Shown: positions 1 to 8,056 of the stretch, one piece after another | Layout: each line of letters opens with the position of its first letter | Position numbering within the stretch: position 1 is the first letter of the stretch | DNA from: Poriferisocius sp965200775 | Lineage (GTDB): Bacteria > Actinomycetota > Acidimicrobiia > Acidimicrobiales > Bin134 | Assembly (NCBI GenBank): GCA_965200775.1 | Contig: OZ241383.1 | Coordinates: forward strand, 744,001 to 808,000 | Direction of reading: 5' to 3' | Length of the DNA: 64,000 bases | Notes under the pieces: model-generated | Databases searched by the model: none | The model's input: the letters and a program-made list of their open reading frames with translations, nothing else | What the model was told of the DNA's origin: nothing | Program-made: the position numbers and the translations under genes

Positions 1-34
1 CCTGGCCGATCACTCGCAGGTGGAGCTGGAGTGA
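1..34 (+). CDS. 3' end of an unidentified upstream gene (partial)
   Basis: The frame starting at base 2 reads ten codons (LADHSQVELE) and stops at TGA 32-34. A purine-rich ribosome site and the rfbC start follow 25 nt later, so this gene is probably upstream in the same operon. Glucose-1-phosphate thymidylyltransferase (rfbA) often precedes rfbC, but ten residues cannot confirm that. Confidence 0.45.
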   Translation, partial: LADHSQVELE

Positions 35-59
35 AGCACGGACCGAGAGGGGAGAATCA

Positions 60-626
60 GTGGCCGCGGTAACCCCGAGCGAGGTCATATCCGGGGTGTT
101 TGTGGTGGAGCCCAAAGTGTTCCGGGACGACCGGGGGATGTTCGTTGAAACCTTCCGCCGGGAGTGGATCCCCGGGGTCCGGGAGATGATCCAGGCCAAC
201 CGGGGGGACCGGCGGGCCGGATCGGTGGTGGGCCTGCACTACCACCGCCACCAGGCCGACTACTGGTACGTGCCGTTCGGCCGGGCCAGGGTGGTGCTCC
301 ACGATCTGCGGCTGGAGTCGCCCACCGAGGCCAATACCCAAGTTCTGGACCTGGGCGACGAACCCGACGGCGCCAACCACCACCGGGGGGTATACATCCC
401 GGCCGGTGTGGCCCACGGTTTCGCTGCGACAACGGATATGACCATCACCTACCTGGTGGACGGCTACTACAACCCCGATGACGAGCTGGGGGTTGCGTGG
501 GACGATCCCGAGATCGGAGCCGACTGGGGAGTGGACGATCCGGTTCTGTCGGCTCGCGACAAGGCCAATCCACGCCGGCACGACATCGACGACCGGCTGT
601 GGCCCCGCTTCGTGCCCCGGGCGTGA
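60..626 (+). CDS. rfbC: dTDP-4-dehydrorhamnose 3,5-epimerase family protein
   Basis: Predicted cytoplasmic epimerase that converts dTDP-4-keto-6-deoxyglucose to dTDP-4-keto-L-rhamnose, the third step of dTDP-L-rhamnose synthesis. The 188 residues match the usual length of RmlC cupins. Visible motifs are GLHYH around H60, PAGVAHGF around H119 and SARDKANP near residue 165, the region that holds the family's conserved Asp. The GTG start at 60 is chosen because a strong GAGAGGGGAGA ribosome site lies about 8 nt upstream. The stop is one base before the rfbB start. Position in an rfbC-rfbB-rfbD series supports the assignment. The motif GLHYHRHQ is a little off the GLHYQ typical of RmlC, so a related cupin sugar epimerase is possible. 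Confidence 0.88.
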   Translation: MAAVTPSEVISGVFVVEPKVFRDDRGMFVETFRREWIPGVREMIQANRGDRRAGSVVGLHYHRHQADYWYVPFGRARVVLHDLRLESPTEANTQVLDLGDEPDGANHHRGVYIPAGVAHGFAATTDMTITYLVDGYYNPDDELGVAWDDPEIGADWGVDDPVLSARDKANPRRHDIDDRLWPRFVPRA

Positions 627-627
627 C

Positions 628-1599
628 ATGAGGCTCTTTGTCTCCGGGGGAGCCGGGTTTATCGGGTGTAACTACGCCCGCTGGGTGCTGGGTCGAAGCG
701 ACGACGAGATAGTGGTGTACGACGCTCTCACCTACGCCGGCAACCGCAACAACCTGCGCGACTTGGAAGCCAACCCCCGGCTGAAGTTCGTTAGAGGTGA
801 CGTGTGCGACCGGGACTCGGTGGCCGAGGCCATGGCCGGTTGCGACGCCGTGGTCCATTTCGCGGCCGAGAGCCACGTGGACCGTTCCATCGTTAGTCCC
901 GACGAGTTCGTGCGTACCAACTGCTTCGGTACCAACGTGGTGTGCGACACCGCCCGCCGGCTCGGGCTCGAACGTGTGGTCCACATCTCCACCGACGAGG
1001 TGTACGGCTCCATCGACGAGGGGTCGTTCACCGAGGCCGATCGACTGGGGCCCCGCTCGCCGTACTCGGCGTCCAAGGCCGGGGCCGACCTCATCGCCCT
1101 TTCCTATCACGAAACCCACGGGCTGCCGGTTGTGGTGACTCGCTCCACCAACAATTTCGGTCCGTTCCAGCATCCCGAAAAGGTGATTCCGCTGTTCATA
1201 ACCAACCTGCTGGATGGCAGACAGGTGCCCCTATACGGCGACGGGATGAACGTGCGGGACTGGTGCCACGTGGAGGACAACTGCGGGGCCATCGACATGA
1301 TCTTGAGGCTGGGACGGGCCGGGGAGATCTACAACATTGCCGGGGGAAACGAGATGACCAACCGTGATCTCACAGCCCGACTGCTGGCGTTGTGCGAACG
1401 GGACGAGTCGTACATTGACCCTGTGGCCGACCGCTTGGGCCACGACCGGCGCTACTCGGTGGAGGACGCCAAGGTGCGGGCGCTGGGGTGGTCACCGGTG
1501 CGGGATATGGACGAGGCCCTGGCCGCCACCGTGGACTGGTATCGGGACAATCGCTGGTGGTGGGAACCGCTAAAGGAACCCAGGGAAACACCCCGATGA
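628..1599 (+). CDS. rfbB: dTDP-glucose 4,6-dehydratase
   Basis: Short-chain dehydrogenase/reductase enzyme of 323 residues that dehydrates dTDP-glucose to dTDP-4-keto-6-deoxyglucose, using tightly bound NAD. The N-terminal Rossmann motif GGAGFIG is at residues 7-13. The dehydratase signature STDEVYG is at 121-127, where the Asp-Glu pair is characteristic of 4,6-dehydratases. The YxxxK pair is Y146/K150 (YSASK). ATG 628 is preferred over an earlier in-frame codon inside rfbC because it begins exactly at the nucleotide-binding strand. The gene starts one base after the rfbC stop and overlaps the rfbD start by 4 nt (ATGA), so the three are very likely co-translated. Confidence 0.95.
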   Translation: MRLFVSGGAGFIGCNYARWVLGRSDDEIVVYDALTYAGNRNNLRDLEANPRLKFVRGDVCDRDSVAEAMAGCDAVVHFAAESHVDRSIVSPDEFVRTNCFGTNVVCDTARRLGLERVVHISTDEVYGSIDEGSFTEADRLGPRSPYSASKAGADLIALSYHETHGLPVVVTRSTNNFGPFQHPEKVIPLFITNLLDGRQVPLYGDGMNVRDWCHVEDNCGAIDMILRLGRAGEIYNIAGGNEMTNRDLTARLLALCERDESYIDPVADRLGHDRRYSVEDAKVRALGWSPVRDMDEALAATVDWYRDNRWWWEPLKEPRETPR

Positions 1600-2441
1600 G
1601 GGTGCTGGTGACCGGGGCGGCCGGGCAGTTGGGCCGGGACGTGGCCGAGCGGTTCGCAGCCTCGGGTCACGAGGTGACCGCCGTGGACCGAGTGGAGCTG
1701 GATGTGACTGGGCGGGACCAGGTACTCGGCGCGGTCGGGTCGGTACGCCCCGACGTGGTGGTGAACTGCGCCGCCATGACCGCAGTGGACGGTTGCGAGA
1801 CCGACGCTGAGGGGGCGTATCGGATCAACGCCATGGCAGTTCGCTATCTGTTCGAGGCGGCGAGCCGGTTTGCCGCTCACCTTTGTCATGTATCCACCGA
1901 CTACGTGTTTTCCGGAGACAAGCCCGAGCCCTACCACGAGTGGGATCCCACCGGCCCCCTGTCGGTGTACGGGGCCAGCAAGCTGGCCGGCGAGGGGGAA
2001 GCCGGGGAGGGGGCCACCATCGTGCGAACCTCATGGCTGTGCGGCCTGCACGGCTCGAACACGGTCAGCACCGTGCTGCGACTGGCGGCCGAGGGCCGGC
2101 CGATGAAGTTCGTGGACGATCAGCGGGGCTCACCTTCGTTCACCCCTGACGTAGCCGCCGTGATTGAGCGATTGTGCGTCGACCGCAGACCGGGGGTGTT
2201 CCACGTGGCCAACGAGGGCGGTGTGTCCCGGTATGAGTTCGTCCGAGAGATTCTGTTGACCGCGGGCCGAGACCCCGGCCTGGTTACCCCCATCGCCACC
2301 GCCGAACTCGACTCGCCTCGGCCCGCGGTGCGACCTGCAAATTCGGAATTGGAGAACCGGGCGCTGAGGTTGGCGGACCTCGATTGCCCACCCCCCTTCG
2401 AGGGCTCGCTCAGGCGGCTGGTGGCAGATCTTTTGGGCTGA
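1596..2441 (+). CDS. rfbD: dTDP-4-dehydrorhamnose reductase
   Basis: 281-residue NADPH-dependent reductase giving dTDP-L-rhamnose, the activated sugar for the rhamnosyltransferases downstream. Visible features are GAAGQLG at residues 7-13, VSTDYVF at about 99-105 and Y125-x3-K129. The ATG at 1596 overlaps the rfbB stop (ATGA). The product ends 84 bp before the end of the convergent SpoIID-like gene, with a small hairpin between them. The length is typical of RmlD. Confidence 0.94.
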   Translation: MRVLVTGAAGQLGRDVAERFAASGHEVTAVDRVELDVTGRDQVLGAVGSVRPDVVVNCAAMTAVDGCETDAEGAYRINAMAVRYLFEAASRFAAHLCHVSTDYVFSGDKPEPYHEWDPTGPLSVYGASKLAGEGEAGEGATIVRTSWLCGLHGSNTVSTVLRLAAEGRPMKFVDDQRGSPSFTPDVAAVIERLCVDRRPGVFHVANEGGVSRYEFVREILLTAGRDPGLVTPIATAELDSPRPAVRPANSELENRALRLADLDCPPPFEGSLRRLVADLLG

Positions 2442-2492
2442 CCGGCTGCCCCGATATGACCAGTGGCTGATATCAGGCTGCGTGATGGCGGG

Positions 2493-2517
2493 CAACCGGG
2501 CTGACCGGCCCCGGTTG
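2493..2517. terminator. possible bidirectional hairpin between convergent genes
   Basis: Perfect 8-bp inverted repeat CAACCGGG / CCCGGTTG with a 9-nt loop, located between the tail-to-tail rfbD and SpoIID-like genes. There is no T tract on either side, so it could be a Rho-independent-like pause hairpin or a barrier between convergent transcripts rather than a classical terminator. Confidence 0.4.
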
Positions 2518-2525
2518 GGTAGGGC

Positions 2526-5500
2526 TCAGACGGGTTCGGCACCGACGTAGGGAGCGCACTTGTCCAGAGGTTCCTTTTCGGGCTCGCCCAACGTTTCCGG
2601 CACGCTGTGGCAGTTCACGATGAAGAAGGCGTCAAAAAGGGTGGACAGCTCATCCGAAATTTGAGGCAGGTGTTGGAGGGCGAGCTGGCGAGCCACGGCT
2701 TCGCGGCGGGTTCGGGGGAGCGAGCAGACATCGGCGACGCCGTCGTCGTCGCTGTCGTGCGGGTACGTGACCGGGCCGCCCAAGCTGAAGTTCAAGCAGA
2801 AGTCCGGGCCGTCGATAACCCCGGAATAGAACAGTCGGTCATCCTCGGCAGCCGGCATCTCGTCGGGGGGCGTCTCCGGGTCCTGCGGCTCGGTGGTCGG
2901 GACATCGGCGGGCTGAGAGGGGTCAGGTACGTTTACCGTGCTCGAGGGAAGATCCCGGTACTGCTGGCACTTGTCGAACGCCTCTTTGTCCGGTTCACCG
3001 AACGACTCGGCAACCGAGCGGCATTCCTCGGCGAAGCGAGCGGTGAACAGATCGCGGTGGACGAGGGCGAGTTGCTCAAGCGCTCTCTGGTGGGCCACGG
3101 CTTCGCGGCGGGTTCGGGGGAGTGAGCAGACATCGGCGACGCCGTCGTCGTCGCTGTCGTGCGGGTACGTGACCGGGCCGCCCAGGCTGAAGTTCAAGCA
3201 GAAGTCCGGGCTGTCGATAACCCCGGAGTAGAACGGGGGGTCGGTGGGAGAAGTCTCCTCGGGGGGCGGCTGGCTCGGATCACCAGGCTCGAGGGCGACC
3301 GTCGGTTCAGGGACGGCGAACGAGAACTTGCTGGAGAGAAGTTGTGGCCTGCTGCTCTGCTGGGCTGCGGTGTTAATGCGGCTCTGGAGTCGGCTGCCAG
3401 TGACTGTGATGGTGCGGTTAGTACCGGTGATTCGGATGTCGGCCTTGTCGAGCCGGCCAGACGTTCCGGCACCACCGACCACCTCCATACCGATGAGCCG
3501 GCCTACCGAGGTGTCGGTATGGTCGTTCAGCCACCGGGTGAACTCCTCCACGGTATAGCCCCGCTGCCAGAAACGGTTGGGGTTTTCTTCATGAAGGTCG
3601 AACTCATCGGGTTCGGCCCGCAGGTAGGGGAGGTTGGCGTGGAACACGTAACCGCTGAGTTCGGTGTGGCCGCCGTTGGACGAGGAGTAGAACGCCCGGA
3701 TGGGGGCACCGTTGTGGAACAGCACCTGCCCGGCGGTTCGCTCGACGGCCAACAGCCACGCTCCGGCGTTGGGATGCTTCTCCCTGGTATCGCCCACGAA
3801 CGTCTGGTCCCAGAGGGTGGAGTAGAGGTCGAAGGGGCGGGTCCACGAGGGTGACGCCCGGCGCTCCCGGAGGGTGGCGGTGGCGTAGCTTCGAGCGGCG
3901 ATGGCTTGGACCTGTTGGGCGACCGAGGGCCAGTCCATTGGCACCTCGGCGATCCCCCTCATGTACTGCTCCATGGAAAGGGTGTCGAGGGTTACGTAGA
4001 ACTCGTTGGGCTCCCCTCCGGTGGGAACCAGGTTGATGCGGCCGTGGGAGTAAGAGCGGCCGGTGTTGGACACCGATACCGATGTGCCGGTGGCGAAGTG
4101 GAGCTGGGCGGTCTGGCCGTGGCAACCGGCCCCGCAGGCATCGCTCCCACTGAAGGAGACGTGCCAATTATCGGCGTGGCGGGCGAACGTAACTGGAGTG
4201 CCAGGCGGAACCCGGATTTCACCCTGACCGTCAATGGTGATGCGGTTCTCACCGTGCGGGGTGAGCGTTGTCCCAGTGGCGGTGCTCAGGTGGACACGGA
4301 TGGCGTCCTCGGAGTGTACCGGTTCGGGGGGTGGTCCGGGTTCTGGGTCCGTGGGGTTGGTCGGATCCGGGGGGTCGAACACCAGTTCCGGGACGTCGTT
4401 GTGGGGGTCGGTGAGGTACTTGTCGACGGTGAGGGAGTCCAAAATGACGAGGAACCGTGTCTGGTTGGTGGTGTCGGCCATGAGGTTGATGCGGCCGTGG
4501 GAGTAGGAGCGGCCGGTGTTGGACACCGATACCGAGCTGCCAGTGGCGAAAAGGAGCTGGACGGTCTGGCCGTAGCAACCTGCCCCGCAGATATCGGTGC
4601 CGTCGAACAGGATGGTCCAGCGGGTCTGGCTCCTGGTGATGGTTATGTCGGTGCCGGCCGGGGCTCGGGCCCCGTCCTGGTTGTTGTAGGGGATGTTGAA
4701 GTTGTCGATGGTGACCCGGTTGACACCCTCGGGACGCAGGGTGGTGGTTTCGGTCGCGGCCAGGAGTACCTCCACCGGGTCATCGGGCTGTGTCTGTTCC
4801 GAGGGCGGGGTGCCCAGGTAGTTGTACTGGTCGTTGAAGTAGTCCCCGGCGGTGAGGTAGTCGAGTGTGATGTCGAACCGGCTGGGGCTCTGGTCGTCGG
4901 CGATGAGGTTGAACCGGCCGTGGGAGTAGGAGCGGCCGAGGTCGGAGACGAACACCGATGTGTTGGTGGCGAAGTGGAGTTGGGCGGTTTGACCCGTGCA
5001 TCCGGCCCCGCAGACGTCGATGCCGAGGTAGGAGATGTGCCACAGTCCGTCCTGGCGGGTGAACGTTATGTCGGTGCCGGCCGGCGGTCGGACCGCGTCC
5101 TGGTTGTCGTAGGGGATGTTGACGTTATCGACGGTCACCCGGTTGAGGCCCTCGGGGCGCAGGGTGGTTGAGTCGACGGCAGCGAGCAGAACCTGCACCG
5201 AACCCTCGGGAGGGGTGGGGAGCGGCACTTGGGTGGGCTGGGACGTGGGTGTCGGGTTCGGGGTGGGACCGGGGCCGGGTCGGCCGTAGTTGCCGAGCAG
5301 CTCGGTGTCCCGGTAGTAGAAGTTGAGGATCTCGTCCACGCTCTGCCCGGCCAGACCTCGGGAGTAGGCCCCCCATTGGCTCATCCCCACCCCGTGACCC
5401 CAGCCGCTACCATCGATCTGGATGGTGGCGCTGGGATCGACGATCAGCACCGGTTCGGGTTCGGGGGGCGTCTCCGGGTCCTGGGCCGAAGAGGGCGGAG

Positions 5501-5594
5501 CAGCCACCAGCCCAGCTGCAACGACCGCCAAGACGGCGATGATGAGCTGGAGTCGGCGGGTGGGAGACAACAAATTTGACCGCAAAATGGGCAT
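2526..5594 (-). CDS. secreted SpoIID/LytB-domain protein with three internal repeats and duplicated Ca-binding-like C-terminus
   Basis: 1022-residue exported protein. The start at 5594 gives a clean signal peptide (positive MPILRSN, hydrophobic LIIAVLAVVAAGLVAA, AxA-like cleavage near residue 37). Order: residues about 60-100 carry GWGHGVGMSQWGAY and ILNFYY; about 130-530 hold three repeats of a domain of about 140 residues beginning (V/I)xVxL with the motifs CGAGCxGQTxQLxFATxxSV and GRSYSHGR; about 545-770 is the SpoIID core, with IAEVPMDWP containing the Glu expected of the lytic-transglycosylase active site, then AIAARSYA; about 785-1022 contain two near-identical blocks with DSDDDGVADVC, a thrombospondin-3-like Ca-binding motif. 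SpoIID-type proteins cleave or modify denuded peptidoglycan, so a cell-wall role is likely. Placement beside rhamnose genes suggests a wall-glycan link, which is inference. The GHGVGMSQ block precedes the core here, unlike Bacillus SpoIID. Confidence 0.8.
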   Translation of the reverse strand: MPILRSNLLSPTRRLQLIIAVLAVVAAGLVAAPPSSAQDPETPPEPEPVLIVDPSATIQIDGSGWGHGVGMSQWGAYSRGLAGQSVDEILNFYYRDTELLGNYGRPGPGPTPNPTPTSQPTQVPLPTPPEGSVQVLLAAVDSTTLRPEGLNRVTVDNVNIPYDNQDAVRPPAGTDITFTRQDGLWHISYLGIDVCGAGCTGQTAQLHFATNTSVFVSDLGRSYSHGRFNLIADDQSPSRFDITLDYLTAGDYFNDQYNYLGTPPSEQTQPDDPVEVLLAATETTTLRPEGVNRVTIDNFNIPYNNQDGARAPAGTDITITRSQTRWTILFDGTDICGAGCYGQTVQLLFATGSSVSVSNTGRSYSHGRINLMADTTNQTRFLVILDSLTVDKYLTDPHNDVPELVFDPPDPTNPTDPEPGPPPEPVHSEDAIRVHLSTATGTTLTPHGENRITIDGQGEIRVPPGTPVTFARHADNWHVSFSGSDACGAGCHGQTAQLHFATGTSVSVSNTGRSYSHGRINLVPTGGEPNEFYVTLDTLSMEQYMRGIAEVPMDWPSVAQQVQAIAARSYATATLRERRASPSWTRPFDLYSTLWDQTFVGDTREKHPNAGAWLLAVERTAGQVLFHNGAPIRAFYSSSNGGHTELSGYVFHANLPYLRAEPDEFDLHEENPNRFWQRGYTVEEFTRWLNDHTDTSVGRLIGMEVVGGAGTSGRLDKADIRITGTNRTITVTGSRLQSRINTAAQQSSRPQLLSSKFSFAVPEPTVALEPGDPSQPPPEETSPTDPPFYSGVIDSPDFCLNFSLGGPVTYPHDSDDDGVADVCSLPRTRREAVAHQRALEQLALVHRDLFTARFAEECRSVAESFGEPDKEAFDKCQQYRDLPSSTVNVPDPSQPADVPTTEPQDPETPPDEMPAAEDDRLFYSGVIDGPDFCLNFSLGGPVTYPHDSDDDGVADVCSLPRTRREAVARQLALQHLPQISDELSTLFDAFFIVNCHSVPETLGEPEKEPLDKCAPYVGAEPV
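2692..3234 (-). repeat. 402-bp-spaced near-identical 141-bp direct repeat inside the SpoIID-like gene
   Basis: Bases 2692-2832 and 3094-3234 are nearly identical (a few substitutions). They encode the two C-terminal blocks of the SpoIID-like protein with the motif DSDDDGVADVCSLPRTRREAV. The period of 402 bp equals 134 codons, so the reading frame is kept. High nucleotide identity suggests recent duplication or gene conversion. Confidence 0.9.
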
Positions 5595-5668
5595 AGAACA
5601 TCCAAAACCGGTTAAGCCGCCCGCCACGCCATTCTTTCAGCGCCGATGTTGCCCATCAAGCACCCTGT

Positions 5669-5766
5669 CCGACCTGGGGCGGTTGCTTGCGGGTGGGGGT
5701 GCGAGGAGGGCGTCGGATAGAGGGGTAGGGTTTGCCCCGTGCCGTTGTCCAGAGCACTGCACAGCC
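5669..5766 (+). repeat. 98-bp promoter/start repeat, copy A
   Basis: Ungapped alignment with 7959-8056 (copy B), differing at roughly a dozen positions. The last ~50 bp are almost identical and include a TAGGGT box, a 7-nt gap and a GTG start followed by the codons for MPLSRA. Copy B serves the intact glycosyltransferase at 8029. Copy A serves the chimeric remnant at 5739. Confidence 0.9.
5726..5738 (+). promoter_or_regulatory. leaderless -10 box (TAGGGT, 7 nt before GTG)
   Basis: TAGGGT at 5726-5731 fits the actinobacterial TANNNT -10 element and ends 7 nt before GTG 5739, the spacing at which transcription would begin on the start codon. It is identical in copy B. Probable promoter for the remnant ORF and the methyltransferase. 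Confidence 0.5.
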
Positions 5767-5915
5767 TGGAGCTGTTGTATGGGTTGGGTTGGCCCGGTTT
5801 GTTGCGGTTTGGGGTGATGGTCGTGTTGGCGAGCCACGATTTGGGGATGCAGCGGGCTTACTGTGACCGGATGGCGTGGTTGAACCGGGGTGAGCTGGTC
5901 CGGCTGCCAAAATGA
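5739..5915 (+). pseudogene. 58-codon chimera of glycosyltransferase start, wzm and wzt fragments
   Basis: An open frame from GTG 5739 to TGA 5913-5915. Codons 1-9 (MPLSRALHS) match the start of the glycosyltransferase at 8029 (MPLSRAQHS). Codons 10-30 (LELLYGLGWPGLLRFGVMVV) match the C-terminal part of Wzm (RELLYGLDWPSLLRLGVMAVV). Codons 30-55 (ASHDLGMQRAYCDRMAWLNR) match Wzt downstream of Walker B (VSHDLGMLRANCDRMAWLNR). The three pieces occur in the same order as in the intact module at 8029-13355, so this looks like a duplicate of that module collapsed by two internal deletions. Its stop overlaps the methyltransferase ATG (ATGA), so it may still be translated as a leader that couples to that gene. 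Confidence 0.85.
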
Positions 5916-7867
5916 ACCCCGAACCCCTACCGGTTGTCACAATCGGCGATTCGCAGCCCTACGCTGACGGAGCCGAGGCCGAGCTGTTGGAGGTGCTGCG
6001 GTCTGCCAGTGACCGCAGCGTGGGGTCCGACGAGTTGGCCGGTGCGGTGCGCGACTGGCCCACGGCTTACCACCTGGCTCCGGAACGGGCCACGCTCCTG
6101 GCTCCGCTGGCCATCGGACCCTGCGACCGGGTTCTAGACGTAGGTGCGGGCTCGGGGGTGAACACCCGCATATGCGCCGACCGGGGGGCGTCGGTCACCG
6201 CGGTGGAGGGCAGCGCCGCTCGAGCGGAGCTGATTGCTCACCGGTGCGCGGGGCTGGGCGGAGTGGAGGTGCTGTGTGGTCCGCTGGACGGGCTGGGCCA
6301 CGACCGGGACGGCACCTACGACGTGGCATTGCTTATTGGGGTATTGGAGTACTCCGGCACCGCCTCGGGCGGGTCTGGTGGGCCCGCTGCGCTGCTGGAA
6401 GGGGTGGTCGGGCTCCTGAAGCCGGGCGGGGTGGTAGTTCTGGCCATTGAGAATCGCTTGGGGCTCAAGTACCTGTTGGGCTACCCCGAGGACCATCTCG
6501 GTCTTCCCTGGGTGGGGTGGGAGGGCTATCGGACAGGCGAGCCGACAACCTGGTCCCGCCGGCAACTCGCCCAGATGCTGGCCGATGCCGGTCTGACCGC
6601 CCAGAAGTGGCTTTACCCCTTTCCCGATTACAAGCTGGCCACCACCGTGGTAGCTGAGAGGATCTACCACCGGCCCGAGGCTGCCGACATGGTGGAACAG
6701 CTCGTGGGGCACCCAGTCAGCAGGGTGTACGCCCGCCCGGTGCTGGTGGCCGACGACCGGGCCGCCCACCGCACCATGGTGGAAGCGGGATTGGGGACGG
6801 AGGTGGCCAACTCGTTTCTGGTGGTGGCTGGTCGGACCCCTGAAGGGCCAAGTGCTCGGGTGGACGAGAAGGTGCTGGCCTGGCGGATGGCGCCCGACCG
6901 CCGCCGGCGCTGGACTCAGCTCGCGGAGGCAATAGTCGGGGACCGGCTAAGCGAGGATCACGGACCGAGTCTCACGATTCGGCGCAGGCTTCTGGCCCCC
7001 GACCGGGATGGAGACTTCGACGGTTGGCTGGGCCAGGTTGAGGTCTCCGAGGAGCCCTACCACGCTGGTCGCAACCTCGAGCAGTGCATCCTGGATCGGG
7101 CCCGGGAGGGACAAGTTGGCGAGGTGGCCGAGCTGTTGGGCATGTGGCGGTCTGCTCTGGCGGCCCAGGAGGCACCGGCTGGCTCTGCGGGCAATACTCA
7201 TCCCTTCCTGCCGGGCGACGCGGCCCGGATTCTTCCTCCCCAGTGGCTGGATTCCGGGCCGGACAACTTCGTGGTCGTACCAGGGGGTCTCGAGTTTGTC
7301 GACCGGGAATGGGTGGTCGCCGGTGGAGTGGACGTGCGTCTGGCCGTGGTGCGAGGCCTGCAGAAGACAGTGTCGTCGATGCTGAGCGCCCGATGCACGC
7401 TGCCGTGGCCGGCGACCTGGAGCAATGACCGCCTGGTTGTGCATCTGGGGGAACTCATCGGCGAGAACATCGACACCGAGCTGCTGGCCCGCTGGCGCCA
7501 GGCGGAAGCCGACCTAATCTCCCGGGTGTACCGCCAACCCGATATCCGACTTGCCGAGCTCCACGACGCCGGCGGGCGGTCACGAATAGATCAACTCTTG
7601 TCTCCGATGGCCCCCTACCGCCGTATGGAGCACGAAGTACAGAGGTTGCGGGCCGTCGTCGCCGAGCTGTCCGATGCTCACGAGGCGACGGCCGCTCATG
7701 AGCGGGAACGGGCTCGGGTGGGCCATCTGGAAGCCGAGGTGGCCCGAGCCGAGCAGGAGCAGGACCGGCTTAAAGCTGAACTGGCCGAAGCCCAAGCCCG
7801 CCTTGCCCGGGTGGCGTTGAGGGAGCGCATCCACAACGCCGCCTCAAGCTTAATCCGGCGGGGGTGA
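5912..7867 (+). CDS. SAM-dependent methyltransferase with kinase-like middle region and C-terminal coiled coil (WbdD-like)
   Basis: 651 residues. Residues about 60-215 form a class I methyltransferase: motif I is VLDVGAGSGVNTRI near residue 73-86, followed by an acidic VTAVEGS strand and LIGVLEY. Residues about 230-530 are unassigned but contain NFVVVPGGLEFVDREW, which resembles the Asn/Asp-Glu-Trp segment of the kinase-like part of O-antigen chain-termination proteins. Residues about 580-640 are heptad-rich (EHEVQRLRAVVAELSDAHEA and beyond), a predicted coiled coil. The architecture methyltransferase, middle domain, coiled coil and C-terminal basic tail recalls WbdD, which caps O-polysaccharide and sets its length. 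Context with Wzm/Wzt supports a chain-end modifying role. The kinase activity is not demonstrated by any motif I can be sure of. Confidence 0.75.
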   Translation: MNPEPLPVVTIGDSQPYADGAEAELLEVLRSASDRSVGSDELAGAVRDWPTAYHLAPERATLLAPLAIGPCDRVLDVGAGSGVNTRICADRGASVTAVEGSAARAELIAHRCAGLGGVEVLCGPLDGLGHDRDGTYDVALLIGVLEYSGTASGGSGGPAALLEGVVGLLKPGGVVVLAIENRLGLKYLLGYPEDHLGLPWVGWEGYRTGEPTTWSRRQLAQMLADAGLTAQKWLYPFPDYKLATTVVAERIYHRPEAADMVEQLVGHPVSRVYARPVLVADDRAAHRTMVEAGLGTEVANSFLVVAGRTPEGPSARVDEKVLAWRMAPDRRRRWTQLAEAIVGDRLSEDHGPSLTIRRRLLAPDRDGDFDGWLGQVEVSEEPYHAGRNLEQCILDRAREGQVGEVAELLGMWRSALAAQEAPAGSAGNTHPFLPGDAARILPPQWLDSGPDNFVVVPGGLEFVDREWVVAGGVDVRLAVVRGLQKTVSSMLSARCTLPWPATWSNDRLVVHLGELIGENIDTELLARWRQAEADLISRVYRQPDIRLAELHDAGGRSRIDQLLSPMAPYRRMEHEVQRLRAVVAELSDAHEATAAHERERARVGHLEAEVARAEQEQDRLKAELAEAQARLARVALRERIHNAASSLIRRG

Positions 7868-7958
7868 TCGACTCAGTTGTTGGTTTCGGTTGATGATGTG
7901 CTGGGCCACCACGGAACCGATGGGGTCCTCGAGCACCAGTAGTCCGTTGGGCATCCGC

Positions 7959-8056
7959 CCGACCCTTGGCGGTTACTCGGGGGTGGGGTTTCGAGGAGGG
8001 CGTTGGGTAGAGGGGTAGGGTTTGCCCCGTGCCGTTGTCCAGAGCACAGCACAGCC
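7959..8056 (+). repeat. 98-bp promoter/start repeat, copy B
   Basis: Partner of 5669-5766. It contains the promoter and first nine codons of the intact glycosyltransferase. The 91 bp between the methyltransferase stop and this repeat contain nothing I can assign. Confidence 0.9.
8016..8028 (+). promoter_or_regulatory. leaderless -10 box (TAGGGT, 7 nt before GTG)
   Basis: TAGGGT at 8016-8021 ends 7 nt before GTG 8029. The box and spacing are conserved in copy A although the flanks have diverged. Likely the promoter of the glycosyltransferase-wzm-wzt operon. Confidence 0.55.

Noticed and set aside
2607..5171. Plus-strand frames opposite the SpoIID-like gene (for example 3906-5171)
   Set aside because: Gly/Val-rich antisense shadows that mirror the internal repeats; no signal, no conserved motif.
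7850..7954. Minus-strand 34-codon frame starting MPNGLLVLEDPIGS in the gap before copy B
   Set aside because: No recognisable family, overlaps the methyltransferase end, no ribosome site; probably chance or a relic too short to judge.
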